Shown here: positions 35,259-46,914 of the stretch, piece by piece
Numbering within the stretch: position 1 is the first letter of the stretch
How the letters are laid out: each line of letters starts with the position of its first letter
Assembly: GCA_950295325.1 (NCBI GenBank)
Contig: OX485803.1
Location: 69,083,554-69,147,553 of the forward strand
Source of the DNA: Polytrichum commune
Lineage: Eukaryota; Streptophyta; Polytrichopsida; Polytrichales; Polytrichaceae
Reading direction: 5' to 3'
DNA: 64,000 nucleotides
Made by a program: the position numbers and the translations under genes
Notes under the pieces: model-generated
What the model saw: the letters and a program-made list of their open reading frames with translations, nothing else
Told to the model about the DNA's origin: nothing
Database searches by the model: none

Positions 35259-37172
35259 ATGAAGGACGGTCTCTGGGAGCTACCGATGACTGTAAAAGGA
35301 CATAGCTTCCTTCCACGGAAGCGTCAAGATGTGCTGTGGACCGTGAAATCCACAGCATTCATTAGTAGCCTGGCCATGTTTGTGGCGCTCGGTGTGGTCA
35401 TGTCCTTCTCGCGGACACGACCATTCCTGTCCATTTCCGTCACACCGCGCGAAGAGCTTGATTCGAGAACCGGTGACCGTCGCGTTAGTTGGACGAAACC
35501 CACGGAACTGCCGACAGAGGTTCAAAAGCTCATTGAGGATATTAGACGAGCCAGGAAAGTTGCGGAAGACGCGAATCCCAATGCGACCGTGTTCTCCGAA
35601 CAGGATCGCGCTGCATGGCACAAGGAAAACCCGTGCATGAGCCGGTTGGAGCTTGTGCCCGCGTACAATGAGCGCCGCAATTCCGAAATCCTCCAAGAGA
35701 ATCCGTTCTTGGAGCAGGTGCTGGTCGAGTACTCGAAATTCCATCGAGCGTGTATGCGCAACATAATTGGCGACGACATTGTGGGATATTTCATGCGGCA
35801 GGATGTGTCGAGCGGGTGCAAATTCGTCTTGGGTGACAATGAGGTGGGTACAGGCATTGGCAACAAGGTCCTGTCTGCGGCCGCGCAAGTTGTTTACGCC
35901 ATGCTGACGCAGCGAGTCTTGCTGGTCCCCATGTCGACCTCCATCCCGGGGATCATGTGCGAGCCATTCGAAGGCTCCAGCTGGAAAATTACCACGGACG
36001 GGAAACTCACGCCCGCAAGGGAGCACAACCATTACTGGCACCATGTCGCGGAGGTCATCAAGGGCTCCGATGCGATGCACCTCGGGTGGAACAACTCGAC
36101 GACATTGTACGCGGCGCGCGTGAACGAGGACTGGGATTGTCAACCTCAGAAGCGATTCTTCTGCGACGCGGAGCAGGAATTTTACGAAACGTATGTCCAC
36201 TGGATGTACTTCTCGGAGTGTTTGTATTACCTTCCGAAGCTCTTTGCGGTCCCTAGGTTTAGGCCCACCTTGGAGGCGCTCTTCCCGGACAGGATGGCGC
36301 TCACTAACTTGTTGCGAACCGTGTTGCTCCCGTCAGATCCCGTGTGGCTCCGTGTGCAACAAATGAATCATATCCATTTCAAGCACGTGACGCATCGAGT
36401 GGGAATTCAGGCGCGCTACTTCCACGGCAAGAGCGACTACGACCTTCTTCATGAAGCTACCGAGAGTGCTGTCGCGCAATGCCTTCTCGACAACCACCTC
36501 CTCCCAAACACGAGCCTCTCAAACACCCTCAACGGCGAGGAGAAGGACGCGACTACAATTTATGACCATGAAAACAACGTCAATGTCGTCCTCTCGCAAG
36601 AAGACACCTCTGCCTCGAAATCCGTGGCGGCCTCCGACACGTACTTGCTCTTCATCACGTCCCTCTACGACGGCTTGAAAGACCACCTGACGAAGATCTA
36701 CATCCGCAATCCCGTGCGCACGAGGGAGGCCGTCGGAATCGTGCAGCTCACGCACGAAGATAGACAGCAATTCGGGCTCGAGGTCGACAGGCAGGCGTTG
36801 GCGGAAGTGCTGGGCCTCAGCCTGTGTGACGAGCTCGTCGTCACCGGGCAGTCGACTTTCGGTGCCATTGCCGCCGGCTATGGCGGCATCGTTCCGTGGT
36901 TCATTGACATCCGCCCGGACTCCACCACAGGATGTGTCCGCGGCCACAGCGTGGATGCGTGTTACCAGCTCCCAAGCTCCAAGCACTACACTTGCCCTTA
37001 CGCGCCGGATCTCGACGGGAAGCTCATCCACGACGTCGTGCCGTACATCCACGATTGCCATGACTTGGAGAATCCAGCCGTGAAGGTGCATGGCGCGGGG
37101 CTCGGATTCCAGCTCATGACGGGGCGCAAGATGCATCGCACCTCAAATGCCAGCGTAATTCATCAACAGTGA
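35259..37172 (+). CDS. FUT: GT37 xyloglucan-type alpha-1,2-fucosyltransferase, intronless coding region
   Basis: A single open frame of 637 residues starts at the first ATG (35259); a TTG codon two codons earlier is in frame but unlikely to be used. A hydrophobic segment at about residues 31-50 predicts a type II Golgi protein. Motifs: GIGNK at 199, CEPFEG at about 235, VGIQARYF at 381-388, TSLYDGL, and STFGAIAAGYGG at 532-543. The lumenal part aligns along its whole length with the product of the gene at 10524 on the same strand, so the two are paralogues about 20 kb apart, but this one lacks the 3.2-kb intron. A T-rich tract ending TTTACAG at 35238 lies 20 bp before the ATG and could be the acceptor of a 5'-UTR intron. 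GT37 enzymes use GDP-fucose to fucosylate cell-wall glycans in the Golgi; the acceptor is not determinable here. The coding region is visibly more GC-rich than its surroundings. Confidence 0.95.
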   Translation: MKDGLWELPMTVKGHSFLPRKRQDVLWTVKSTAFISSLAMFVALGVVMSFSRTRPFLSISVTPREELDSRTGDRRVSWTKPTELPTEVQKLIEDIRRARKVAEDANPNATVFSEQDRAAWHKENPCMSRLELVPAYNERRNSEILQENPFLEQVLVEYSKFHRACMRNIIGDDIVGYFMRQDVSSGCKFVLGDNEVGTGIGNKVLSAAAQVVYAMLTQRVLLVPMSTSIPGIMCEPFEGSSWKITTDGKLTPAREHNHYWHHVAEVIKGSDAMHLGWNNSTTLYAARVNEDWDCQPQKRFFCDAEQEFYETYVHWMYFSECLYYLPKLFAVPRFRPTLEALFPDRMALTNLLRTVLLPSDPVWLRVQQMNHIHFKHVTHRVGIQARYFHGKSDYDLLHEATESAVAQCLLDNHLLPNTSLSNTLNGEEKDATTIYDHENNVNVVLSQEDTSASKSVAASDTYLLFITSLYDGLKDHLTKIYIRNPVRTREAVGIVQLTHEDRQQFGLEVDRQALAEVLGLSLCDELVVTGQSTFGAIAAGYGGIVPWFIDIRPDSTTGCVRGHSVDACYQLPSSKHYTCPYAPDLDGKLIHDVVPYIHDCHDLENPAVKVHGAGLGFQLMTGRKMHRTSNASVIHQQ

Positions 37173-37525
37173 TCAAGAGGCGGCAGACAGACTGATCAAA
37201 CGAGTACGGTAGAAATTCAAATAACATTTGTCCGAAATGCATCCCCTGTTTCTGACCTCTTCACAAAGTCCCTGCGGACAGGCACATTGTTCCTGCAATC
37301 TATTTGGAGAGGACTGACGATTTTCCCAATAAGGTTGATCAGACCTCATCTGCCAGCCAAAGTGGGCAGTGATCAAGAGGCAGACTCATCAAAGGTAGCG
37401 TCTGGTGTAACATTCCTCCGAAATGCTTCCTCTGTTTCACTCTACACAAATGCCCTGCCTACAGGTGCATTGTTCCTGCAATTAATTTGCAGGAGATTCA
37501 CGAATTTCTCAATAAGGTAGCTGAG
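37167..37525 (+). repeat. 200-bp tandem duplication starting at the fucosyltransferase stop codon
   Basis: The string CAGTGATCAAGAGG occurs at 37167 (containing the TGA stop codon) and again exactly 200 bp later at 37367. After it both copies share CCGAAATGC, TGTTTC, the GGCACATTGTTCCTGCAAT / GGTGCATTGTTCCTGCAAT block, and AATTTCTCAATAAGGT-type sequence, with diverged spacers. The duplication therefore lies in the 3'-UTR and gives two similar candidate 3'-end regions. Confidence 0.8.
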
Positions 37526-40312
37526 CCACCTAGTACTAGCGAAATCATTAACCTAGACAATGAAGAGAATATAAGTAAATAGCTCGAACATTCATCACCA
37601 GATTGCGTTGTGCGATCCGGCCGATGATAATCAATTAGTAGTGTTAGTGAGAGCTAGCTGGTACAGTTACCATATTGAAGATGAGATTTGCATGGCTCAT
37701 GCAGACATTGTTGGAAAGGGATTCAGCAGTTGCAGGCATTTGATTCTCTAGACCTCATCATGTTCCTGGAAATCACAAGCAAAATCGCTTGACACCAAAC
37801 TTGTAAATTTTTCCATTACCTCATTCATAAAGAGCAGAGCAGTTCTTCTCTTCGTACATGTTTTTGCAACAACACTCCATACTAGAGAATTTATTTCGCT
37901 GTGTGCAAATACAGTGCCCGAGTGGAGAATTCCTTTACCCCTACTTGTGAATCTTCTGATTTGTTTTACTGCTTGCACTTGTATTCTGATAATTCTATTA
38001 GTACATAAGAGTATTAAACAGCTACATGATGGTCTCTTTCCAAAGGAGGCTGAAATTAAAAAGCTCTGATACTTCAATGTTGTTTGTTCAAAAGTTCACG
38101 ATTGACAGCCTTGGAGTGCTCCCCACAAATGAGAAATCCCGGAATTAACTAAAGGAGAATTATGTTCATGTAATACCTGGTCCCATGAGACGCAGCCAAG
38201 GAATTGTTTAATGCTGAGTGTTTCTTTGAAGCTTAAGTCACCTGCATTGAATCTGTTCGATTAATTACTACAAAGAAAAGGCTGCTTGAGCTCCATGGAC
38301 CAATATGAAAGATTGACATAGTGAAATCGATTCTGCTTGCCACTGTCCATACGAAAAGGTTAAATGACATTTTTGAAAGCACATGTGAAAGGCATGTGAG
38401 CCTAAGTGATCAATGTATGGACCAATGTTGGGTCGGTATTAGAGTTATTTGTTAAGTAAAGCAGATGAAACCAATGGGTTTAGTTTCAAATTTTGAGTTT
38501 ATGAGAATCAACACAGTTGTCAAGTTTTCTTAGTGCTTAAATTACCATACACTTAGAAGGACTTATGGATAACTCTATTATCCTTGAGTTCTTGTTGAAA
38601 AATGTTAGGTATAGCCACCCTAAGGGTAAATCCATCATTGAGTATACCCTTTAGGGAAGGTGTATCCAATATTCTTCAACATGAGCTCAATGGCAAACAT
38701 GGTATTCGCAAAAATGTCACATGGCATGTATAAATGTCATATATGTTATTTTCTTATATGCAAGGAAGGTCGGCTTGAATTGGTCTTTGGTGGCAGCTTT
38801 TGCCAACTATAGCTTTTTCCAAAGTTTAAATGCATTTCACAAGACTAGAACTTGAGTTGGCCTTGGAAAAAAAAGTCACATGTGAATGTGATGTTTTCAC
38901 GAATACTGTGTTGGCAATCATGTCCACCCAATAATATACCAAGCATATCCACCTCTAAAGGGTAATGTTTACCCAAAATTATCATCATAATTCTTTAGAT
39001 GAACGATATATTTGTTTTTGTAAGTTCAACGTTCATAAAATTTTATGTACAACATACAACATAACTCAAGGCAATAGGAAAACATAATCTAAATAATGAA
39101 ATGACTAGACATTTCAATGTCTAGAACCATAGAGTCAAGATCAAATATTAATTTGAAATATATTCGAATAGCTTCACACATGACACATCAACATTGAAAA
39201 ACAAAAATGCAAGCCTAAATATAATTATCCCAATCTTGTTTTACATTTTTAGTGTGTGCATCCACTTTATTGGGAGACTCCAAATTTGGAGTTTCAAGAA
39301 TCTCTTATTCATCCTCACCAAAGCTTTTTAAATGACTAGCTATATGATTTGTAGCACCGACATGAGGATCATCCAACGTCTAGTGATCAATTGGCCTACC
39401 CTTCAAAATCCATCGAGGCGTTTACTATGGATGAGAACTCAAAGTTCACATGAAGACACAAGAACAACAATTAGTAGTTCAATATTAAGCTAACCATGTC
39501 AACCACAAATTGTCATTGTATAGTGCAAAATCCACCATGCATAATCACACAAACAATCCACAACTCAACTTACTAGATTTAAAGGTGATGAGGAAAGACC
39601 TAATGAAAACAAGAAGAGAAGTTCTTTAAATTTGTCTTGGAGAAAGCAAAGCTCTAGTGAAACATTTGTTGTGTTGGATGGAAAAATACCCTAATGTGAA
39701 TGGGGATTATAAAACTATCATCCAAGTAACGCATAAGGATACCCTTGACCAAAGAGTATACCCTTTGGGTAACCATAGTACGTTGGGTAAAGAAAAATTC
39801 TTAGTGTATAAAGGTACCTGATGGATATCACCATATGCCCCTTTGATTGCAAATAGGTAAAGGGGTTCCTTTACTTGGCATTACCCTTTTCATTACCCTA
39901 TTGATCCAGATACACACTCAACATTAATATAGACCCACTTAGGTTTGCATCATAAAATGAAAAGATGTATGAAATACATTGTTGGAGATTCTGACCTCAT
40001 TTGCAATCAATGTTTGTTTTAGGCTCACAATGCAAATAACTAAATGTTCTCATTCCTAACTTCCTAGTAATCAAAATTAGATTATAGATATATGTGACAA
40101 CTCCTAATGATGATACAATCTAACCTTTATAAGTGTTAAAATTCCATATGTGTCATAATTTTTTCTACCCCCTACTTAGGGGGACAACAAAGACATTAAG
40201 TGTTAAGTGTTAACTAAATGTCTACTCTTCTCTTTGTATATTTTCCTTCTAAATTTGTTAACTTATTATTATATTGTATAATATCATGCAATATAACATA
40301 TCATATACATAG
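37526..40312. other. Gene-free stretch
   Basis: No gene was supported. Around 38600-38660 and 39730-39900 are short GGGTATACCC / TACCCTTT-like motifs that could be ends of an old transposon, but they could not be paired convincingly. Confidence 0.4.
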
Positions 40313-40313
40313 A

Positions 40314-40720
40314 ACTTCAAAGTCTCCTACAACGACCAAGGGTTTTATGAGAATGCTCGAATTCTTGAGGATGTTGCTTCTGACTTTCAAATTTGTAGGT
40401 CAAATCGCATACCTTTAAAAAACTATAAAAGAAAATTCCAATGGTAGTGGTTTGGATTGAATCTAGCATTTAACGAGTGAATATGGTTGTCCAAAATTTT
40501 CCTTCGAAGTATCCTGCGGTGGCCGAAAGTTTTTTTGAGTGTGCTCAAATTCTTGAGAATGTTGCTTTTGAATTTTAGATTTGTAGGTCAAATCGCATAC
40601 CACTAGAAAGCTATTGACAAGATGTTTTAAACAATATTATTTTTGGTTGAATCTAACATCTAATGAGTGACTTATGCTTGTCCAAAAATTTCTTTCCAAG
40701 TCTTCTACGACAGCCTAGAG
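40314..40720. repeat. About 188-bp tandem repeat, just over two copies
   Basis: Blocks GAATTCTTGAG.ATGTTGCTT, TTGTAGGTCAAATCGCATACC and TGGTTGTCCAAAA-like sequence recur at about 40314 and 40501, with a third start (CTTTCCAAGTCTTCTACGACAGCC) at about 40690. Divergence is considerable. Confidence 0.75.
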
Positions 40721-41634
40721 TTTTGTTTTTGGGGTTTTGTGGGTGTTGTTGTGAATTCTGTGGATACGCTTTGTGTCCCTATGATTTAGGGTCATTTTAG
40801 CAACTATCTTTCAATTAAATCCAGGGCAGCCGAGATGGGAAACACTTCAAAGCTTAGTTTGGCTCAAAAGAAAGATCTTGATGTATCGACAAAGTCAGGT
40901 TTAATAAGGGCAACGTATTAGCAACAAAGCTCTAACATTGTGGGCAAATGCTAAACTCCAAATCTCTTCATCTGAAATGACCATTTCTAGGTCGCTCAAG
41001 AGAAAAGATTGTTGAATGTATACATTGAAGCACCTTAGAATATTGAGAGAGTAAGAAAGGTTTCTTGCCCTAAGGTTGAGAATGCTACGTCTTCTTGGTT
41101 TACAGTGATACATGAACATGATGCCACCATGACAAATGATCTTTTGATAGCAGCTGCAAAGAAATTCTATAGCACGAACCAAAGAAATCCACCTCACAAG
41201 GAGCTACAATATTCACATGCAAAGGTCTATTGATGTTATGCATTTGGTTAAAAAGAGTTTGAGAAAATGATTGATCTCCTCCATGTGAATCAACTCCAAC
41301 AGACCTTCATAAATGCCTTCTTCTATCCTAGAGAACTGGAAATCAAGAAGTAAAACTCCTCACTTATATTTTGAAACTTCATTTAATGTTACAATAATAT
41401 TTTACTTGCATTACATTTATAAGTGTTATCTTCTCATTCACTAAACTATGTATATGTTAAAATGTTAACATTCTATATGTGTTAAAAAAATTCCCACTCC
41501 CCATTGTTAATAGATATGGACGGTAGACTGTAGCAAAGAATTTTTGTTCCCATTTAAAACTAACTTCATGATCCTAATTAAGTGGTTTACAAATACATCT
41601 GTTTGAACTTTGAGATTGAACAACAAAAGCATGT
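40721..41634. other. Gene-free stretch
   Basis: No gene was supported. A minus-strand frame at 40901-41197 lacks recognisable motifs. Confidence 0.4.
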
Positions 41635-42014
41635 ACTACCCTAAATATGACATTTAGTGTCATATGGTATTTAATGTCACTATGGCAACTTTTTGGATGA
41701 CATTTCTTATGAATAAGTTCACAAATATTTTTGTGGATGATGGATAAGTTCATCCATTAGCCAAAACCCTATTTTCTCTTGTCAGCAACTTGTGATGAAG
41801 TATTGTCATGGATGATTGAAATTTAGATGAAAAATCACTTGGTAAGTGACAGTAATTGCAACACTGTAAATCCTAAAATCGCCAAATTTTTTTACAATGA
41901 ATGACAAATAATGTTGGGTTAACATTTAGTGTTGGTGACACTATACCGCGGTTTACAATTAGTATTGAGCAAGACAATTAGAATTGGTGACACTATATAT
42001 CATGTTTAGTGTAG
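41635..42014 (+). mobile_element. 380-bp palindrome-ended MITE, family A, copy 2
   Basis: Same element as 20781 and 56820, plus orientation. Shared blocks in order: TTTTTGGATGACA.TTCTTATGA, GTCAGCAACTTGTGATGAA, ATTGAAATTT.GATGAAAA, CACTTGGTAAGTGACA, AATGTTGGG.TAACA.TTAGT and AAGACAATTAGAATTGGTGA. Confidence 0.88.
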
Positions 42015-44321
42015 TATAGCTTGCAGAGTATTGCAAAGTAAAGATGACGTAAGTGCACACTAGGACAATAGACATGTGGAGGAGAACAAGGTTGGATTTA
42101 AAGTACGGGTGACGTACAAAGTTCACACATATAATATATTATATGATGAAAGGCCTTTGAAGAACTTAACCCCTAAAAGGGCCTCACAAGCACCAATTTG
42201 TCAAACTTACATCAGCACCAAGTGAGACTGATTTGATTCTCTTTTTGATGGCATTGTAGCACGTCGTTCGTCAAGTATAGCGTCATCACGGGCAATATAT
42301 TATTCTTTGATATTATGTTGGGATTCACGTTTGTAAGTAGTGAGGCTGGGGGATTGGCCAAGCTAAAATCTTGTTATCCTCAATTCAATACTGCAAGTAC
42401 ACCCTAAACTCCGTAATATCAACCTTCATAATGTCACACACTCTCTAATATCCCAAAATCTTACGGCACGGATGTTCGTAGTTCAAATCTCACTCCTTAT
42501 TGTCACATTTTTCTTCTTTATATCACGAAATTTGTCATTAATGCAAACTATCCAAGAAGTCAATTCACACCCTCGCATTGTGCCATGTGTCAACATGGGA
42601 GTGTCTTCTTCTTCTTCTTTTTCTTCTTCTTATGTCACTTGTTGAATGTTGGTGCATGTGTTTGTCACATCGCCCAGGAAGGCGAAGCGGAGTGGACCAC
42701 ACTAGCATAGGTGACAAGTGAACGAATTTGTAACTCCATAATGTCACATGCTACACTAATTCTATAATATCACGCATCCATGTTAACACTACAAAACTTT
42801 GTAATATCATGTGTTGTTTGGTTGCCACAAGTGTGATACTCCAGAGTTTAGAATGTACAACTATGCTTGCTCTTCAGCTCTTCATTCTATTTTGATTCAG
42901 AGAACAATGAGTTGATTATAATCATTCGGAACAATTAGGATCATTTGGAAGGGTGCATAATTTTGTGTTCATTTGTTTTTTTTATTGGAAGTGGATTAAG
43001 AAATTGTATAGCTAAAGTGATCATCTTTACCTCAAGTATGCTTACTCTAATCATCTCTTCTCACCTGAAAGTATGAGTTGCTTAGTCTCATTCCGAGAAG
43101 TATTTTGCTTTAGGCTTTCATTGTTCTAAAAGCCTGTTGTATGACATGTGCAGTTTGCCTAAGGAGATTATGAGGTTGATGCTTGCAAAAGTTATAGACA
43201 CTTTACAAAATGTTTTTTTGGCTTGTCTGAAGTTATTATGATTTCTTCATATGTGAAATCTACTTAAGTAGAATACAATAACTTGCACTAAATTGTTTCA
43301 CTTCCTTCAAACATTACAAATTAAAGGTTTGGAAACAATGATTGCTTCTACAACATGTTGGGTATTCTTTTTGACATTACTCTAAAATTAAAAGTGGAAA
43401 AAATTTCAACCATCATAAATATACAATGGCTTAGTAACTTAGTAATGGTCAAGATGTGGTGAGGTTGTTGCCATATTGTTCTCTATCATTGCCCATGGTG
43501 GTGGTGGATGAAAGAGGAAGACAACAAGGTGACATCCATGATGGACGGGAGAGGGGGGAGGGGGGTGGTTGGGCCATAGGGATACCATTGGGGGAATGGC
43601 ATGGGTTCAAGCTAGTGAAACTACGAATGTTCTGTGAAGTTCTCTTGTCCTTAAAAAGACACAAAGGAATACTTCAATTAGTACTTTGTCCTTAACACAT
43701 TGGGAAGGGTAGGGATGACTCATTTTGCCCAAAATAGGCCACCTTGTATGTTCAGTAGCACATTTAACATGCCCCCACACAACTTGGTCAACTTCAACTT
43801 TATCTTGTTTCATCACTCCACCAAGTCATCTAAAAAGACACATAATTGCAATAGCTTCTAAGACTTATATTGTAGACTTAGATGCTTATGAGTTGCATCC
43901 GGGGGATGAAAAAATCTTCAAAGACTTTATTGATGAATACAGGCATTTTACATTATACATATAATGAGGGTTCATTATTATTCAAATTATTATTTATATA
44001 TTTATGTTAATGACTATATATGAATGTAATATTTTTTACATATACATATTGTTGCTTGTTATTTTATCATTGAAATTATACGTGCTTGATTTCACACCCA
44101 AAACACACACACAAATTGTACGTACTTGATTTTTAGAATATGCAGCAAATGCACATGGTTCTTCGGTTTTAATGAAAGGTGCACCCCCATGCAAGCCACT
44201 TAAGACCAATCTCCTTAGGCAAGTCCAATTTGGTGTGTCTAGACTTCAAAGGAATGTGCACATCTACCACATGTGCCAATGATCCGATTGCAATCTTAAC
44301 ACACCATCAATCAAATTCAAT
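42015..44321. other. Gene-free stretch
   Basis: A CTTCTT-rich run lies at about 42605-42632, and ATAATGTCAC / TAATATCAC-type words recur at 42420-42810. The plus-strand frame ending at 43964 (VDLDAYELHPGDEKIFKDF) looks protein-like over about 40 residues but could not be assigned. Confidence 0.35.
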
Positions 44322-44368
44322 CCCAACCCCAACCCCAACCCCAAATCCAAATCCAAATCCAAATCCAA
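44322..44368. repeat. CCCCAA hexamer array changing into AAATCC hexamers
   Basis: About three and a half CCCCAA units are followed without a break by about four and a half AAATCC units. It is a compound microsatellite. Confidence 0.9.
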
Positions 44369-44574
44369 GAATTGAATTGTTCAATGGTACAACATGGATC
44401 TAGCATTTCTAAATGGGTTGTTGGAATAAATTTGAACTCCAAGTTCCCACTTCCTCTGAAGCATAAGCTCAAGCACAACTACAACCAAATCTTTTTGCAG
44501 TAATTCTTATCCTTAATGAGAGAAGACTCAAGGAGAATTAAAATCCCAAATCATTTGCCCTCCCCCTCCCAGGA

Positions 44575-46110
44575 ATAGGTCAACTGAAGGTATGAAATAT
44601 TTACGTGTTATTACCAATTTTGGCTCTACACATTGCTAAAATGGAAAATACAAAAGAAAATCACCATAAACAAAGAAAAAAACCAAAGCAAACTTCTACT
44701 AGCCTCACTAGCCACGATAAGGCAAAAGATCAAAATACTAAACACAGAAGTCAAACCTGGTGTAGCATATGCATACTATGGCATACCATTCTCAAAACCA
44801 TATACAATAAAAGTTGACAAAATTCTAAGTAAACTCACCAAAGACATATGCAAAATCCCAAAAAGAACAACAAACGTCCTCATATAGCTCAACATAGAAG
44901 ACTATGGCATAAACACCACATCAATACTCCCATAGGCACACAACTCATGTAAGCTAGGGCCAACTAGGAAGAATATATCAAGGACTCACCAAATACATAG
45001 CAACAAAATACAGAGGATCCCTAAACCTCCCCAAACTCAAACACCTAGCATGCTCCCCGGGTAGGGCACTTGCGAAAATTTATTAAACCATGTGAGAAAG
45101 AATGTAGGGTAATTTTTATTCATTTGTGAGAAAATTTATACAATTCTTCGATATAATGAAGCACCTCTTCAATTACAAAGTTGTGTGTATAAAAAAATAA
45201 GGGTACCATATAATGCATCAATTTATCTAATTCTTTCAATCTAAAATAGGGTTGGGAATAGTAGGTAGAGAAAAAAATATTGAGGCAGAGGTATGCAATG
45301 CATTTTATGGTGGTCAATGGATGAAAAACTATCCATTTTCAATCCAAATTCCCAAATGAAAAATTTGGATGACGAGGGTTTTGGTGTTCTTTGCTTTGTG
45401 TGTTGTATCTTTGATTTTTGCCTAGGGTTGCTTGCGCCAATGCAGCGTTGCTTGTGAGGCAAGATTTGGTGTTGAAGTTCTTGACGTGCATTTTGTGGTT
45501 GTGTGTGGTTTTCAGAGTTCTAGTAGTAGAATCTTGTCTTTCAAGAGTCCTACGATTCGTCATTCATGGGGTCAAATATAAAAATTATAAGGAACATAGG
45601 GTTCTAGAAACTAGTTCACTTGCGACTTTATAAATACAAATAGGGTCATCTAAAATGAAAAAAATTAGATTTATCTGTATTGATAGGGTGTAAAGAATTC
45701 CAATTTCTTAGATAAATAGCCCCATGATAAATACCCTTCCGTCGCAGATGGGTTATTAAATACATGTATGAGTGCCCTACCCGAGGCATGCTCCCAATCA
45801 CCCATGGCAATAACCCTTTTTCTCCTTGAAAGAGAATTCAAAATACATGTCCACGCCGCAAACCAAACATTCCCCATCAAACAAACCTAACTTGAACACC
45901 AATGGCTCACTAACCCAAACCTCAACATACTCCCCCAAGAACAAATAGAGAATGCTATGAAATACCTCAACAAACTACATCAATACAACATAACAATAAT
46001 AGAACAAATCCAAACCCAAAATCAAACAACAATCCTAACCACAAAAGAATTCAAACAAAAATGCAAAGCCTTGCCCCAAATCATCAAAGAAACCCTACAC
46101 TAAGCCCACA
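44575..46110 (+). pseudogene. LINE (non-LTR retrotransposon) ORF2 remnant, split by a transposon
   Basis: The plus strand encodes, with interruptions, a reverse-transcriptase C-terminal region: KYLRVITNFGS (the post-catalytic KYLG motif), LLASLATIRQKIKILN, GVAYAYYGIPFSKPY, KILSKLTKDICKIPK, then after one frameshift QLGRIYQGLTKYIATKYRG and NLPKLKHLACS. The frame resumes past the inserted element (45056..45785) with SPMAITLFLLEREFKIHVHAANQTF and continues to about 46105 with one TAA. Two further in-frame TAG codons occur between 44880 and 44950. The catalytic YADD box was not found, so only the back part of ORF2 is present. The element is dead. Confidence 0.75.
45056..45785. mobile_element. 730-bp hAT-like non-autonomous DNA transposon inserted in the LINE
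   Basis: Ends are CCCGGGTAGGGCACT on the left and, inverted, CTCGGGTAGGGCACT on the right (one mismatch). Both ends abut the 8-bp direct repeat GCATGCTC (45048-45055 and 45786-45793). An 8-bp target duplication and the C..GGGTAGGGCAC type of terminus are typical of the hAT superfamily. The interior shows no transposase, so it would depend on a relative in trans. Removing the element and one repeat rejoins the host LINE's reading frame. Confidence 0.85.
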
Positions 46111-46140
46111 CAATATTCCCACCACAACAACATTAACAAC

Positions 46141-46335
46141 AATAAAGAGATCTTCATATATATATATATGCAAATCCGTATACAAATGGTCAAAATGAGC
46201 CCACCTACCGTAAGGATAGGCAGTTAATCCTACCACTGTAACAAGGGGACTCTTGAACAAAGTAAGGCCAACGGGCTCAAATTCACGTCGGTGGAAACAC
46301 GGACATTAAATTTTCTTTTCTTTTCTTTTCTTTGG
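46141..46335 (+). repeat. Possible LINE 3'-UTR and tail with TTTTC repeats
   Basis: After the LINE coding remnant comes a segment containing TAATCCTACCACTGTAACAA and AAATTCACGTCGGTGG, ending in a short TTTTC-repeat run at about 46313-46334. A diverged relative of the segment is at about 21580-21705 (CATCCTACCACTAG.., CAACAAGGTAGGGTCAATGAGCTCATATTCATGTC.., then TTTTTCTTTCTTT). Two copies ending in the same kind of tract are compatible with a retroposon 3' end. Confidence 0.4.
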
Positions 46336-46914
46336 TCTACGCACCAACTTAGTCATTACTAGACTAAATAGTTTTAAACTTGTGGACCACATTAATTTTA
46401 AACTTACACTAAATTTCTAGTGAAAAATTAGCTTGGGCCACATTTATTTATTTAGAAAAAAAATCAATTTGGGTGACTATTTTATTTTGTGCTATTTTTG
46501 TCGTAAATCAATATTCACACTATTGGCTGAAATTTCTAATGAAGACTTAGTGGAAGACCTGGGGTCTTTGACTCATGCTAATTCCACCTTGACTTGGGAA
46601 TTAGTGTGGCCCACGTTAATTAATTCCATGCTAAATTTCCACTCATACGAATGGAACTACTTCGTGTAGTTCTGCATTAGCAAGCGGCTCTTATTAGCTT
46701 CAGGGACCGATGGCTATGGCAGATTCAGAGATAGCCTGTGCACATTCTTAGTCTGCAGGCCAATCGAAGCAATTCAAGGGATGTTGGCGACGATGGGCAG
46801 AATGAATCCTACCGCATATTTCACATCTGGTAATATATATGGGCGATGAAACTCTGCTCTACAAATCCACCGAGTCGTCAATCCTTTTCTCAAGGCAGGC
46901 GGGGCTTGGCTGAA
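46336..46914. other. Gene-free stretch beside the P450 pseudogene
   Basis: No gene or repeat was recognised. Its right part is the former 3' flank of the minus-strand P450. Confidence 0.4.

Noticed and set aside
35280-36200. 306-codon minus-strand open frame
   Set aside because: It lies wholly antisense to the second fucosyltransferase; its openness follows from the codon bias of the real gene. The same applies to the minus-strand frame at 36519-37136.
44322-44368. Possible interstitial telomere (CCCCAA units)
   Set aside because: The plant telomere unit is CCCTAAA; this changes directly into AAATCC units and is a compound microsatellite.
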